A stretch of 64,000 nucleotides of DNA. Origin: Pseudomonas paracarnis (GTDB lineage Bacteria; Pseudomonadota; Gammaproteobacteria; Pseudomonadales; Pseudomonadaceae). The position numbers and the translations under genes are program-made. The notes under the pieces are model-generated. The model was not told the origin of the DNA and did not search any database. It saw nothing but the letters and a program-made list of their open reading frames with translations. Location: assembly GCF_904063055.1 (NCBI RefSeq), contig NZ_CAJFCN010000016.1:25788-89787 (forward strand), read 5' to 3'. Positions 34,266-41,757 of the stretch are shown one piece after another (within the stretch, counting starts at the first letter, position 1; each line of letters begins with the position of its first letter).

Positions 34266-35273
34266 ATGAAACTGGGTACCACCCTGGCCGCCGCGGCGGC
34301 CCTCTCCCTGCTCGCCAGCAGTATCGCCCTGGCCGCCGACGGCAAGACCTACAAGATCGGCGCAGCCGTCTATGGCCTCAAGGGGCAGTTCATGCAGAAC
34401 TGGGTTCGTGAGCTCAAGGAGCATCCGGCCGTCAAGGATGGCACCGTGCAGTTGACCGTGTTCGACGGCAACTACGACGCCCTGACCCAGAACAACCAGA
34501 TCGAAAACATGGTGACCCAACGCTACGACGCGATTCTGTTCGTGCCGATTGATACCAAGGCCGGCGTCGGCACCGTCAAGGCCGCCATGAGCAACGACGT
34601 GGTGGTCATCGCCTCCAATACGAAAGTAGCCGATGCCAGCGTGCCGTATGTGGGTAACGACGACGTGGAAGGCGGCCGCCTGCAGGCCCAGGCCATGGTC
34701 GACAAGCTCAACGGCAAGGGCAACGTGGTGATCATCCAGGGCCCGATTGGCCAGTCGGCGCAGATCGACCGGGAAAAAGGCGAGCTGGAAGTGCTGGGCA
34801 AACACCCGGACATCAAGATCATCGAAAAGAAAACCGCCAACTGGGACCGCGCCCAGGCCATGACCCTCACCGAAGACTGGCTCAACGCCCACCCCAAGGG
34901 CATCAATGGCGTGATCGCCCAGAACGACGACATGGCCCTGGGCGCCGTGCAGGCCTTGAAGTCCCATGGCCTCACCGCCAAGGATGTGCCCGTTACCTCT
35001 ATCGACGGCATGCCGGATGCGATCCAGGCGGCGAAAAAGGACGAAGTCACCACCTTCCTCCAGGATGCCCAGGCCCAATCCCAAGGCGCACTGGACGTGG
35101 CCCTGCGCGCCCTGGCAGGCGAGGACTACAAGCCGCAATCGGTGATCTGGGAGCGCTACGCCAAGGACGTGAAATGGGCCGACGGCACAGCCAAGAACTA
35201 CATCCTGCCCTGGGTGCCGGTGACCAATGCCAATGCGGATGCGCTGTACAAGCAAGTCAGCGGCGGTAAGTAG
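34266..35273 (+). CDS. Periplasmic sugar-binding protein (RbsB-like)
   Basis: The 335-residue protein has a signal peptide (MKLGTTLAAAAALSLLASSI, cleavage near ALAAD) followed by a type-I periplasmic binding fold: GQFMQNWVRELKEHPAV, NQIENMVTQRYDAILFVPID, and GVIAQNDDMALGAVQAL near the hinge. It feeds the RbsAC-type importer. The downstream enzymes suggest threitol or erythritol as ligand. CGGAG precedes the ATG. REP DNA follows the stop. Confidence 0.92.
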   Translation: MKLGTTLAAAAALSLLASSIALAADGKTYKIGAAVYGLKGQFMQNWVRELKEHPAVKDGTVQLTVFDGNYDALTQNNQIENMVTQRYDAILFVPIDTKAGVGTVKAAMSNDVVVIASNTKVADASVPYVGNDDVEGGRLQAQAMVDKLNGKGNVVIIQGPIGQSAQIDREKGELEVLGKHPDIKIIEKKTANWDRAQAMTLTEDWLNAHPKGINGVIAQNDDMALGAVQALKSHGLTAKDVPVTSIDGMPDAIQAAKKDEVTTFLQDAQAQSQGALDVALRALAGEDYKPQSVIWERYAKDVKWADGTAKNYILPWVPVTNANADALYKQVSGGK

Positions 35274-35298
35274 TCAGTGGCTTGAAACACAGTCAACT

Positions 35299-35384
35299 GT
35301 GGGATCTGGCTTGCCTGCGATGCAGGCACCTCGGTGCATCAGGTAGACCGGGTTGATGCAATCGCAGGCAAGCCAGCTCCCACA
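35299..35384. repeat. REP pair inside the tetritol operon
   Basis: TGTGGGATCTGGCTTGCCTG faces ATCGCAGGCAAGCCAGCT followed by CCCACA. It separates the importer genes from the enzyme genes on the same strand. One member carries an A in place of G in GGGAGC. Confidence 0.9.
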
Positions 35385-35426
35385 TTGGACCGAGTTCTAC
35401 CTTTTGATCTGTATCGGGAGTCATTC

Positions 35427-36182
35427 ATGTCTGGTTTCTGGAACCAAGCCTTCGACCTCAGCGGCCGTTGCGCGGTGATCACCGGTGGCGCCGCCGGCAT
35501 CGGCCTGGCCTGCGCTACCTTGCTGGCGGAACGCGGCGCAAGGGTGGCGCTGCTGGACCGCGATCCGGCCGTGGTCGAGGTGGCCGCCAGCCTGGGTGCC
35601 GGGCACCTGGGCATTGCCGTCGACCTCGGGAAGATCGACCAGATACAACCGACCGTCGACAAGGTGTTCGCACATTTCCAGCGCCTGGATTACCTGATCA
35701 ACAGCGCAGGCGTGGTGCTGCTGGACAAGGCCATCGAGGTCAGCGAAAGCGCCTGGGACACCACCCTGGACATCAACCTCAAGGCCAGCTTTTTCATGGC
35801 CCAGGCCTGTGCCAGACATATGCTTGCCCAAGGCAGCGGGCGCATCGTCAACCTGGCGTCCCAGGCCGCCGTGATTGGCCTGGACCGTCACGTTGCCTAC
35901 TGCGCCAGCAAAGCCGCCATCGTCGGCATGACCAAGGTATTGGCCATGGAGTGGGCGCCGCAGATCAACGTCAACGCCATCTCCCCCACCATCGTCGAAA
36001 CCGCCCTGGGTAAAAAAGCCTGGGCCGGCGAGGTGGGTGAGCGGGCCAAATTGCAGATCCCGGCAGGTCGCTTTGCCCAGCCGGAAGAAATCGCCGGGCT
36101 GGCGCTGTACCTGCTCAGCGATGCCGCGCAGATGATCACCGGCGCCAACATGGTGATCGACGGCGGTTACAGCATTCAGTAA
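35427..36182 (+). CDS. Short-chain dehydrogenase, probable D-threitol dehydrogenase
   Basis: The 251-residue SDR has the NAD-binding ITGGAAGIGLACA, NSAGVVLLDKA, the Ser region NLASQAAV and YCASKAAIVGMTKV with Tyr-x-x-x-Lys. The tract ISPTIVETALGKKAWAGEVG and the C-terminal MVIDGGYSIQ closely resemble the group annotated as D-threitol dehydrogenase. It would oxidise D-threitol to D-erythrulose. The ATG at 35427 (MSGFWNQAFDLSG) is the natural start; the upstream open frame is REP DNA. Confidence 0.85.
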   Translation: MSGFWNQAFDLSGRCAVITGGAAGIGLACATLLAERGARVALLDRDPAVVEVAASLGAGHLGIAVDLGKIDQIQPTVDKVFAHFQRLDYLINSAGVVLLDKAIEVSESAWDTTLDINLKASFFMAQACARHMLAQGSGRIVNLASQAAVIGLDRHVAYCASKAAIVGMTKVLAMEWAPQINVNAISPTIVETALGKKAWAGEVGERAKLQIPAGRFAQPEEIAGLALYLLSDAAQMITGANMVIDGGYSIQ

Positions 36183-36209
36183 TTCATCGTTATGTCGTGA
36201 GGTTTTGTC

Positions 36210-37325
36210 ATGTCCACTGTCACCGAACGCACACCTGAACAACTCGCCCCGAGCATCCCGAAAACCATGCAGGCTGTGGTCTGCCACGGCCCGGAAGACT
36301 ACCGCCTGGAAACCGTCGACGTGCCCACCCCCGGCCCCGACGAGATCCTGACCAAAGTCGAGCTGTGCGGCATTTGCATGGGCGATATCAAGACCTATCG
36401 CGGCGCGCCGTCGTTCTGGGGCGATGCCGAACAACCGCGCTACGTGAAGCCACCGATGATCCCCGGGCATGAGTTCGTGTGCCGCGTGGTCGCCCTTGGC
36501 CCAGGCGCCGAGAAGCGCGGCGTGGCCGTGGGCGACCGGGTGATCTCCGAGCAGATCGTGCCGTGCTGGGGCTGCCGCTTTTGCAACCACGGCCAGTACT
36601 GGATGTGCCAGAAGCACGACCTGTATGGCTTCCAGAACAATGTGCAGGGCGCCATGGCCCAATACATGATCTTCACCAAGGAAGGCATCATCCACAAAGT
36701 ACCGGAAACCATCGCCCCCGATGAAGCGATCCTGATCGAGCCGCTGGCCTGCTCGCTGCACGCGGCGGAACGCGCCAATGTCGACCATGACGACATCGTG
36801 GTGGTCGCCGGCGCCGGCACCCTGGGCCTGGGCATCATCGGCGCGGTGCGGTTGCGCAACCCCAAAAAGCTCATTGTGCTGGACATGAAACCCGAACGCG
36901 CCGCCCTCGCCCTGCGCCTGGGCGCCGATGAAGTGTGGAACCCGGCCGAGGTGGATGTGCTGGCGAAAATCCGCGAAATCACCGATGGCTACGGCTGCGA
37001 CATTTATATCGAAGCCACCGGGCACCACAAGGCGGTGAACCAGGGCCTGGCGATGCTGCGCAAGCTGGGACGCTTTGTCGAATTCAGCGTGTTCAATGAC
37101 GAGGCCACGGTGGACTGGTCGATCATTGGCGACCGCAAGGAGCTGGATATCCTCGGCTCACACCTGGGACCGTATATGTACCCAAGGGCCATCGACTTTA
37201 TCGGCAACCGCAAGATCGACATGCGCGACGTGGTGACCCACAAGTTTGCGCTGGCGGATTTCAAGGAAGCGTTTGCAGTGATGGAGCGCGGCGATAAATC
37301 GCTCAAGGTTGTGCTCGAACCCTGA
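36210..37325 (+). CDS. Zinc-dependent alcohol dehydrogenase, probable erythritol/L-threitol dehydrogenase
   Basis: The 371-residue medium-chain dehydrogenase has catalytic zinc ligands in CGICMGD and PGHE, structural zinc cysteines in PCWGCRFCNHGQYWMC, and a Rossmann motif GAGTLGLGIIGAV. It resembles the sorbitol/threitol dehydrogenase branch and would oxidise a tetritol to erythrulose. It starts 28 bp after the SDR gene. Having two dehydrogenases of different families suggests two stereoisomers feed one pathway. Confidence 0.85.
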   Translation: MSTVTERTPEQLAPSIPKTMQAVVCHGPEDYRLETVDVPTPGPDEILTKVELCGICMGDIKTYRGAPSFWGDAEQPRYVKPPMIPGHEFVCRVVALGPGAEKRGVAVGDRVISEQIVPCWGCRFCNHGQYWMCQKHDLYGFQNNVQGAMAQYMIFTKEGIIHKVPETIAPDEAILIEPLACSLHAAERANVDHDDIVVVAGAGTLGLGIIGAVRLRNPKKLIVLDMKPERAALALRLGADEVWNPAEVDVLAKIREITDGYGCDIYIEATGHHKAVNQGLAMLRKLGRFVEFSVFNDEATVDWSIIGDRKELDILGSHLGPYMYPRAIDFIGNRKIDMRDVVTHKFALADFKEAFAVMERGDKSLKVVLEP

Positions 37326-37347
37326 TCTGAGTAACAACACAAAACCC

Positions 37348-37435
37348 TGTGGGAGCTGGCTTGCCTGCGATGACGGTGCATCAGTAAAAAATCCCCAGCT
37401 GACACACCGCCATCGCAGGCAAGCCAGCTCCCACA
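37348..37435. repeat. REP pair inside the tetritol operon, upstream of dhaK
   Basis: TGTGGGAGCTGGCTTGCCTG and its inverted partner flank about 40 bp of spacer. It is the second REP pair to interrupt this operon and ends 46 bp before the dhaK ATG. Confidence 0.92.
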
Positions 37436-37481
37436 GTGGAATAGTGCCGCCCCTTAGAACAAGAACACAGGAACCCGCGTT

Positions 37482-38483
37482 ATGAATCGAGTCATCAACG
37501 ATCCCGACCAAGTGGTCGAAGACATGCTGCGCGGCATCCTGGTCGCGCACCCCGAGCTGCGCCAGTACGAAAGCAACCCACGGGTCATCGTCAAGGCCAA
37601 GCCCTCAGCCCAGGGCCGCGTTGGCATTGTCACCGGCGGCGGCTCCGGGCATGAGCCGGCGTTCCTCGGTTATGTAGGCCCAGGCCTGGTGGATGCGGTG
37701 GCCGTCGGCGAGATTTTTTCCTCGCCCACCGCCAAAAGCTTTTTCGACGCCTTCCGCGCTGCCGACCATGGTGCTGGCGTTGCCTGCCTGTATGGCAACT
37801 ACGCAGGCGACAACATGAACGTGAAGCTGGCGATGAAAATGGCCGCCAGCAAAGACATGCGCATCCGCACGGTGGTCGCCAACGACGACGTGGCGTCCGC
37901 GCCCAAGGCCGACATCGCCAAGCGTCGCGGTGTAGCCGGGGAGATCTTCATGTGGAAGATCGGCGGTGCCGCCGCTGCCCAGCATTACGACCTGGACGGC
38001 GTGATTCGGGTGGCGCAGAAAACCGTCGACCACTGCCGCTCGATTGGTATCGGCCTTACGCCCTGCACCATCGCCGCGGTGGGCAAGCCGAACTTCCAGA
38101 TTCCCGACGGGCAGATGGAATTAGGTATTGGCCATCATGGCGAGCCGGGCATCGAAGTCATCCCGATTGAACCGGCCGCCGCCATGGCCGAGCGCATGCT
38201 GGCGCCGATCCTCGCCGACCGCGATTTCAGCCAGGACGACAGCGTGGTGGTGCTGGTCTCTGGCCTCGGCGCCACCCCGGTGATGGAGTTGTATATTTTC
38301 TACGCCGAGGTGGAAAAACAGCTCAAGGCCAAAGGTTTGAAGATTCACCGTTGCTACGTGGGCAATTACTTCACTTCCCTGGAGATGATGGGCGTGACCT
38401 TGACCCTGCTCGGCCTCGACGCCGAGCTGAAAACCCTGATCGACCAACCCTGCCGCTCCATCGGCATGACCCAGGCGGAGTGA
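37482..38483 (+). CDS. dhaK: DhaK-type kinase subunit, probable erythrulose kinase
   Basis: The 333-residue protein is a DhaK subunit: TGGGSGHEPAFLGYVGPG at the substrate site, ACLYGNYAGDNMN, and ELGIGHHGEPGIE with the His that binds the keto group covalently. In this setting it should bind D- or L-erythrulose rather than dihydroxyacetone; that is inferred from neighbours. It is followed three bases later by dhaL. No DhaM phosphotransferase gene is present, so the phosphate donor is probably ATP. Confidence 0.88.
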   Translation: MNRVINDPDQVVEDMLRGILVAHPELRQYESNPRVIVKAKPSAQGRVGIVTGGGSGHEPAFLGYVGPGLVDAVAVGEIFSSPTAKSFFDAFRAADHGAGVACLYGNYAGDNMNVKLAMKMAASKDMRIRTVVANDDVASAPKADIAKRRGVAGEIFMWKIGGAAAAQHYDLDGVIRVAQKTVDHCRSIGIGLTPCTIAAVGKPNFQIPDGQMELGIGHHGEPGIEVIPIEPAAAMAERMLAPILADRDFSQDDSVVVLVSGLGATPVMELYIFYAEVEKQLKAKGLKIHRCYVGNYFTSLEMMGVTLTLLGLDAELKTLIDQPCRSIGMTQAE

Positions 38484-38486
38484 ACC

Positions 38487-39131
38487 ATGAGCCAGCATTT
38501 TTCCACCCATGATGGCAGCGCCATCGTCGCCGACCTGGTCAGCGTGATCGTGGCCAACCGGGAGTACCTCAGCGAAGTCGACGGCGCTATAGGCGATGGC
38601 GACCATGGCATCAACATGGCCAAAGGCTTTGCCCATTGCGGCCGCACGATCGAAGGCCGCCAACTGACCCTGGCCGAAGCTCTGGATGAACTGACCCTGA
38701 GCCTGATGGAAGGCATCGGCGGCTCCATGGGGCCCTTGTATGGCAGCCTGTTTATCGGCATGGCCGACGAAGTGCGCGGCAGTGAAGACATCGACGCCGC
38801 CACCTTCGCCCGCCTGCTGCGCGGCGGCTTGACCTCGCTGCAGGACATCACCGAAGCGGGCGTGGGCGACAAGTGCTTGATGGATACATTGATTCCGGCG
38901 GTAGAAGCCTTTGAACGGGCGCAGGCGTCGGGGCGTTCTTTCAGCGATGCACTCGATGCGATGAAAACGGCCGCCTCCCAAGGGCGGGATTCGACCAAGG
39001 ACCTGGTGGCCAAGATTGGCCGGGCCAGTCGTTTGGGTGAGCGCTCCCTCGGCGTTCTGGATGCCGGGGCCGTGTCGTGCTGCCTGATCCTTACGCAGTT
39101 GGCGGACTCGATTAAACCCCGTTTAACCTGA
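38487..39131 (+). CDS. dhaL: DhaL-type kinase subunit
   Basis: The 214-residue protein has the DhaL nucleotide and magnesium site GDGDHGINMAKGF, plus GGSMGPLYGSLF and EAGVGDKCLMDTLIPA. It supplies the nucleotide-binding half of the kinase whose substrate half is DhaK. Most ATP-using kinases of this group carry both halves in one chain, whereas PTS versions are split and come with DhaM. Here the halves are split but DhaM is absent. Confidence 0.88.
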   Translation: MSQHFSTHDGSAIVADLVSVIVANREYLSEVDGAIGDGDHGINMAKGFAHCGRTIEGRQLTLAEALDELTLSLMEGIGGSMGPLYGSLFIGMADEVRGSEDIDAATFARLLRGGLTSLQDITEAGVGDKCLMDTLIPAVEAFERAQASGRSFSDALDAMKTAASQGRDSTKDLVAKIGRASRLGERSLGVLDAGAVSCCLILTQLADSIKPRLT

Positions 39132-39147
39132 CATGACCGAAAACCAA

Positions 39148-39237
39148 TGTGGGAGCGGGCTTGCTCGCGAATGCGGAGTGTCAGCCAGCAAATCTATTGA
39201 CTGATATACCGCATTCGCGAGCAAGCCCGCTCCCACA
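39148..39237. repeat. REP pair of a second subtype
   Basis: TGTGGGAGCGGGCTTGCTCG faces CGCGAGCAAGCCCGCTCCCA followed by CA, with complementary inner flanks GCGAATGCGG and CCGCATTCGC. This is a different REP subtype from the others (GGGCTTGCTCGCG core). It separates dhaL from the convergent sohB. Confidence 0.9.
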
Positions 39238-39264
39238 AGGGATTACCTGGTTATCAGTACTGGC

Positions 39265-40290
39265 TTACCAGAACCGCTGCTGGGTCAAGCGGCTCCACCA
39301 GGTCAACAGCACCCGGTCCACCGAACCGCTGGCCGCCAGGCCCACGCGCTCTTGCAGGCTCTTACGCTCGGCATAGTGCAAGTGGAACACTTCGGCGGTC
39401 TTGGCCTTGGTAGCCAGGTATTCGTCGCTGGTTTGCAGCTCATCGACCAGTTGCTTGTCGAGGGCAGCGACGCCCAACCACACTTCACCGGTGGCCACCT
39501 CGTCAATCGCCAACTGTGGGCGGTAACGCGAGACGAAGTTCTTGAACAGCTGGTGGGTGATGTCGAGGTCCTCCTGGAACTTCTCCCGGCCCTTCTCGGT
39601 GTTTTCGCCGAACACTGTGAGCGTGCGCTTGTATTCACCGGCGGTCAGCACTTCAAAGTCGATGTCGTGCTTTTTAAGCAGGCGATTGACGTTGGGCAAC
39701 TGCGCCACCACGCCAATGGAACCGAGAATGGCGAAGGGTGCACTGATGATCTTCTCGCCGATGCAGGCCATCATGTAGCCGCCGCTGGCCGCCACTTTGT
39801 CGATGCACACGGTCAACGGCACGCCGGCCTGGCGGATACGCGCCAGTTGCGAAGAGGCCAGGCCATAGCTGTGCACCATGCCGCCGCCGCTTTCCAGGCG
39901 CAGCACCACTTCATCCTTGGGCGTGGCCAGGCTCAGCAGTGCGGTGATTTCATGGCGCAGGCTTTCGGTGGCCGAGGCCTTGATGTCACCGTCGAAATCC
40001 AGCACGAATACCCTCGGCTTGGGCTCGGGCTTCTTCTTGTCTTTCTTCTTTTCGGCTTTGCTTTCGGACTTGCGCAGGGCCTTGAGCTGGTCCTTGTCGA
40101 GCAGGCTCGACTCCAGACGCTCGCGCAAGCCCTTGTAGAAATCATTCAGCTTGCTGACCTGCAATTGGCCGGCGGACTTACGACGACCTTTGCTGCGCAG
40201 TGCTGCAAAGCTGATCAGTACCACCAGAATAGCGACCACCAGGGTGACGGTCTTCGCCAGAAAGCTCGCGTATTCGGCCAAAAAATCCAT
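39265..40290 (-). CDS. sohB: Membrane-anchored serine protease SohB (SppA/S49 family)
   Basis: The 341-residue protein has an N-terminal membrane helix (about residues 8-30), a basic linker rich in Lys (KSESKAEKKKDKKKPEPKP) and an S49 protease domain. The catalytic Ser lies in KVAASGGYMMACIGEKI and the partner Lys in the AGEYKRTLTVFGENTEKG region. SohB is thought to degrade membrane or periplasmic peptides. The ATG at 40290 (MDFLAEYASFLAK) has AAGGAG just upstream; an open frame extending further is not coding. Confidence 0.92.
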   Translation of the reverse strand: MDFLAEYASFLAKTVTLVVAILVVLISFAALRSKGRRKSAGQLQVSKLNDFYKGLRERLESSLLDKDQLKALRKSESKAEKKKDKKKPEPKPRVFVLDFDGDIKASATESLRHEITALLSLATPKDEVVLRLESGGGMVHSYGLASSQLARIRQAGVPLTVCIDKVAASGGYMMACIGEKIISAPFAILGSIGVVAQLPNVNRLLKKHDIDFEVLTAGEYKRTLTVFGENTEKGREKFQEDLDITHQLFKNFVSRYRPQLAIDEVATGEVWLGVAALDKQLVDELQTSDEYLATKAKTAEVFHLHYAERKSLQERVGLAASGSVDRVLLTWWSRLTQQRFW

Positions 40291-40484
40291 ATGTCTCCTT
40301 AAAAAATGCACGGCGCCGGGCGCGGATGGCCCCAGCATACCGACGCCACTGCGAAGGAGCCAGTGATCAAACCGCCAGCAGGCGGGCTCCAACGCGCTTT
40401 TAAAACAAGCGTATGTTTTTTCATTGACAGCTCGCAGGCATCCTCATAACCTCGCCAGACTTTCAACGTACCGGGAAAACGGAC

Positions 40485-41195
40485 GTGGGCAGCATTTATC
40501 TGATTCGACATGGCCAGGCCTCCTTCGGTGCAGACGACTATGACGTCCTCTCGCCCGTTGGCGTGGAACAAGCGCAAGTGCTCGGTCGCCACCTGGCAGA
40601 CCTGGGCATTGCGTTTGACCGCTGCATCGCCGGCGACCTGCGTCGCCAGCAGCACACTGCCAGCGCCACGTTCGATCAGTACAGCGCCTTGGGCTTGCCA
40701 GTTCCGGCGTTGGAAACAGACAGCGCGTTCAACGAGTTCGACGGCGAAGCGATCATTCGCGGCCTGTTGCCCGACCTGCTCAGCAGTGAACCGGATGCCG
40801 TGCACATCCTGCGCAACGGCCCGCAGAACCGCAGCGAGTTCCAACGCATTTTCGCCCTGATCATCGAGCGCTGGCTGGCCGGCACCTATGACCCACCAGG
40901 GCTGGAAAGCTGGCTGGGGTTTGTCGAGCGGGTCCAGGGTGGCTTGCAGCGTATCCTGGAAGCCGCGAACCACACCGACAAAATCGCCGTATTCACCTCC
41001 GGCGGCACCATCACCGCCCTGCTCCACCTGATTACCCGAATGCCTGCCGCCCAGGCCTTCGAAATGAACTGGCAAATTGTTAACACCTCGCTCAACCAAC
41101 TCAAGTTCCGTGGTCGCGAGGTGGCACTGGCTTCCTTCAACAGTCACGCCCACTTGCAACTGTTGAAGGCGCCGCAGCTCATCACTTTCCGATGA
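40485..41195 (+). CDS. Histidine phosphatase family protein
   Basis: The 236-residue protein opens with GTG (VGSIYLIRHGQASFGADDYD), where RHG holds the phosphorylated His. Further family residues are GDLRRQQHTA and TSGGTITALLH with the second catalytic His region. The fold is that of phosphoglycerate-mutase-like phosphatases; the substrate cannot be told. A start at 40485 is well supported because RHG must lie within ten residues. An SCP2-type gene follows 56 bp later. Confidence 0.86.
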   Translation: MGSIYLIRHGQASFGADDYDVLSPVGVEQAQVLGRHLADLGIAFDRCIAGDLRRQQHTASATFDQYSALGLPVPALETDSAFNEFDGEAIIRGLLPDLLSSEPDAVHILRNGPQNRSEFQRIFALIIERWLAGTYDPPGLESWLGFVERVQGGLQRILEAANHTDKIAVFTSGGTITALLHLITRMPAAQAFEMNWQIVNTSLNQLKFRGREVALASFNSHAHLQLLKAPQLITFR

Positions 41196-41251
41196 ACTGT
41201 GGCCAACCGTGACCCCAAGGTCACTGGACTCTACCCTTAAGGATCGAAACC

Positions 41252-41566
41252 ATGACTGACGTAGCTAAAGCCGTAGAAGCAATGAAAGCCAAATTCAACC
41301 CAAGCGCTGCCGAAGGCTTGGACCTGGTGTTCGGTTTCCGTATCGACGACACCAAGAATTTCTCGCTGGTGGTCAAGGACAAGACCTGCGAACTCAAAGA
41401 AGGCGAAAACCCTGACGCTCAGGTCACCCTGGTGATGGACAGCGAGACCCTGGAAGGCATCGTCGACGGCTCCACCGACGGCATGCAGGCGTTCATGGGC
41501 GGCAAGCTGCGCACCGAAGGCGACATGATGCTGGCGATGAAGCTGAGCGAGCTGTTCCCTTCCTGA
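41252..41566 (+). CDS. SCP2 sterol-transfer-family protein
   Basis: The 104-residue protein is a lone SCP2 domain: DLVFGFRIDDTKNFSLVVKD, DAQVTLVMDSETLEGIVDGS, then MQAFMGGKLRTEGDMMLAMK. SCP2 domains bind lipids or acyl chains in a hydrophobic tunnel. AAGGATCG precedes the ATG. A strong terminator follows. Its partner and ligand are unknown. Confidence 0.88.
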   Translation: MTDVAKAVEAMKAKFNPSAAEGLDLVFGFRIDDTKNFSLVVKDKTCELKEGENPDAQVTLVMDSETLEGIVDGSTDGMQAFMGGKLRTEGDMMLAMKLSELFPS

Positions 41567-41589
41567 TTCACGGGTAACCCTGAATCCTG

Positions 41590-41616
41590 ATCCCGCCTCC
41601 CCGGCGGGATTTTTTT
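41590..41616 (+). terminator. Rho-independent terminator after the SCP2 gene
   Basis: ATCCCGCC (41590-41597) pairs with GGCGGGAT (41603-41610) around TCCCC, followed by a run of T to 41616. It is a classical intrinsic terminator 23 bp after the stop. Confidence 0.92.
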
Positions 41617-41647
41617 GCCTGCATTCTCGCGGAGAATGAAGATCCCT

Positions 41648-41734
41648 TGTGGGAGCTGGCTTGCCTGCGATGGCATCTACTCCATTTGCCGGACGCAACG
41701 CGGTGCCTGTATCGCAGGCAAGCCAGCTCCCACA
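41648..41734. repeat. REP pair between convergent genes
   Basis: TGTGGGAGCTGGCTTGCCTG faces ATCGCAGGCAAGCCAGCT followed by CCCACA. It lies between the terminator of the SCP2 gene and the stop of the glucosidase gene. Confidence 0.92.
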
Positions 41735-41757
41735 GAAAAGCACATCCGCAAGGTTGC

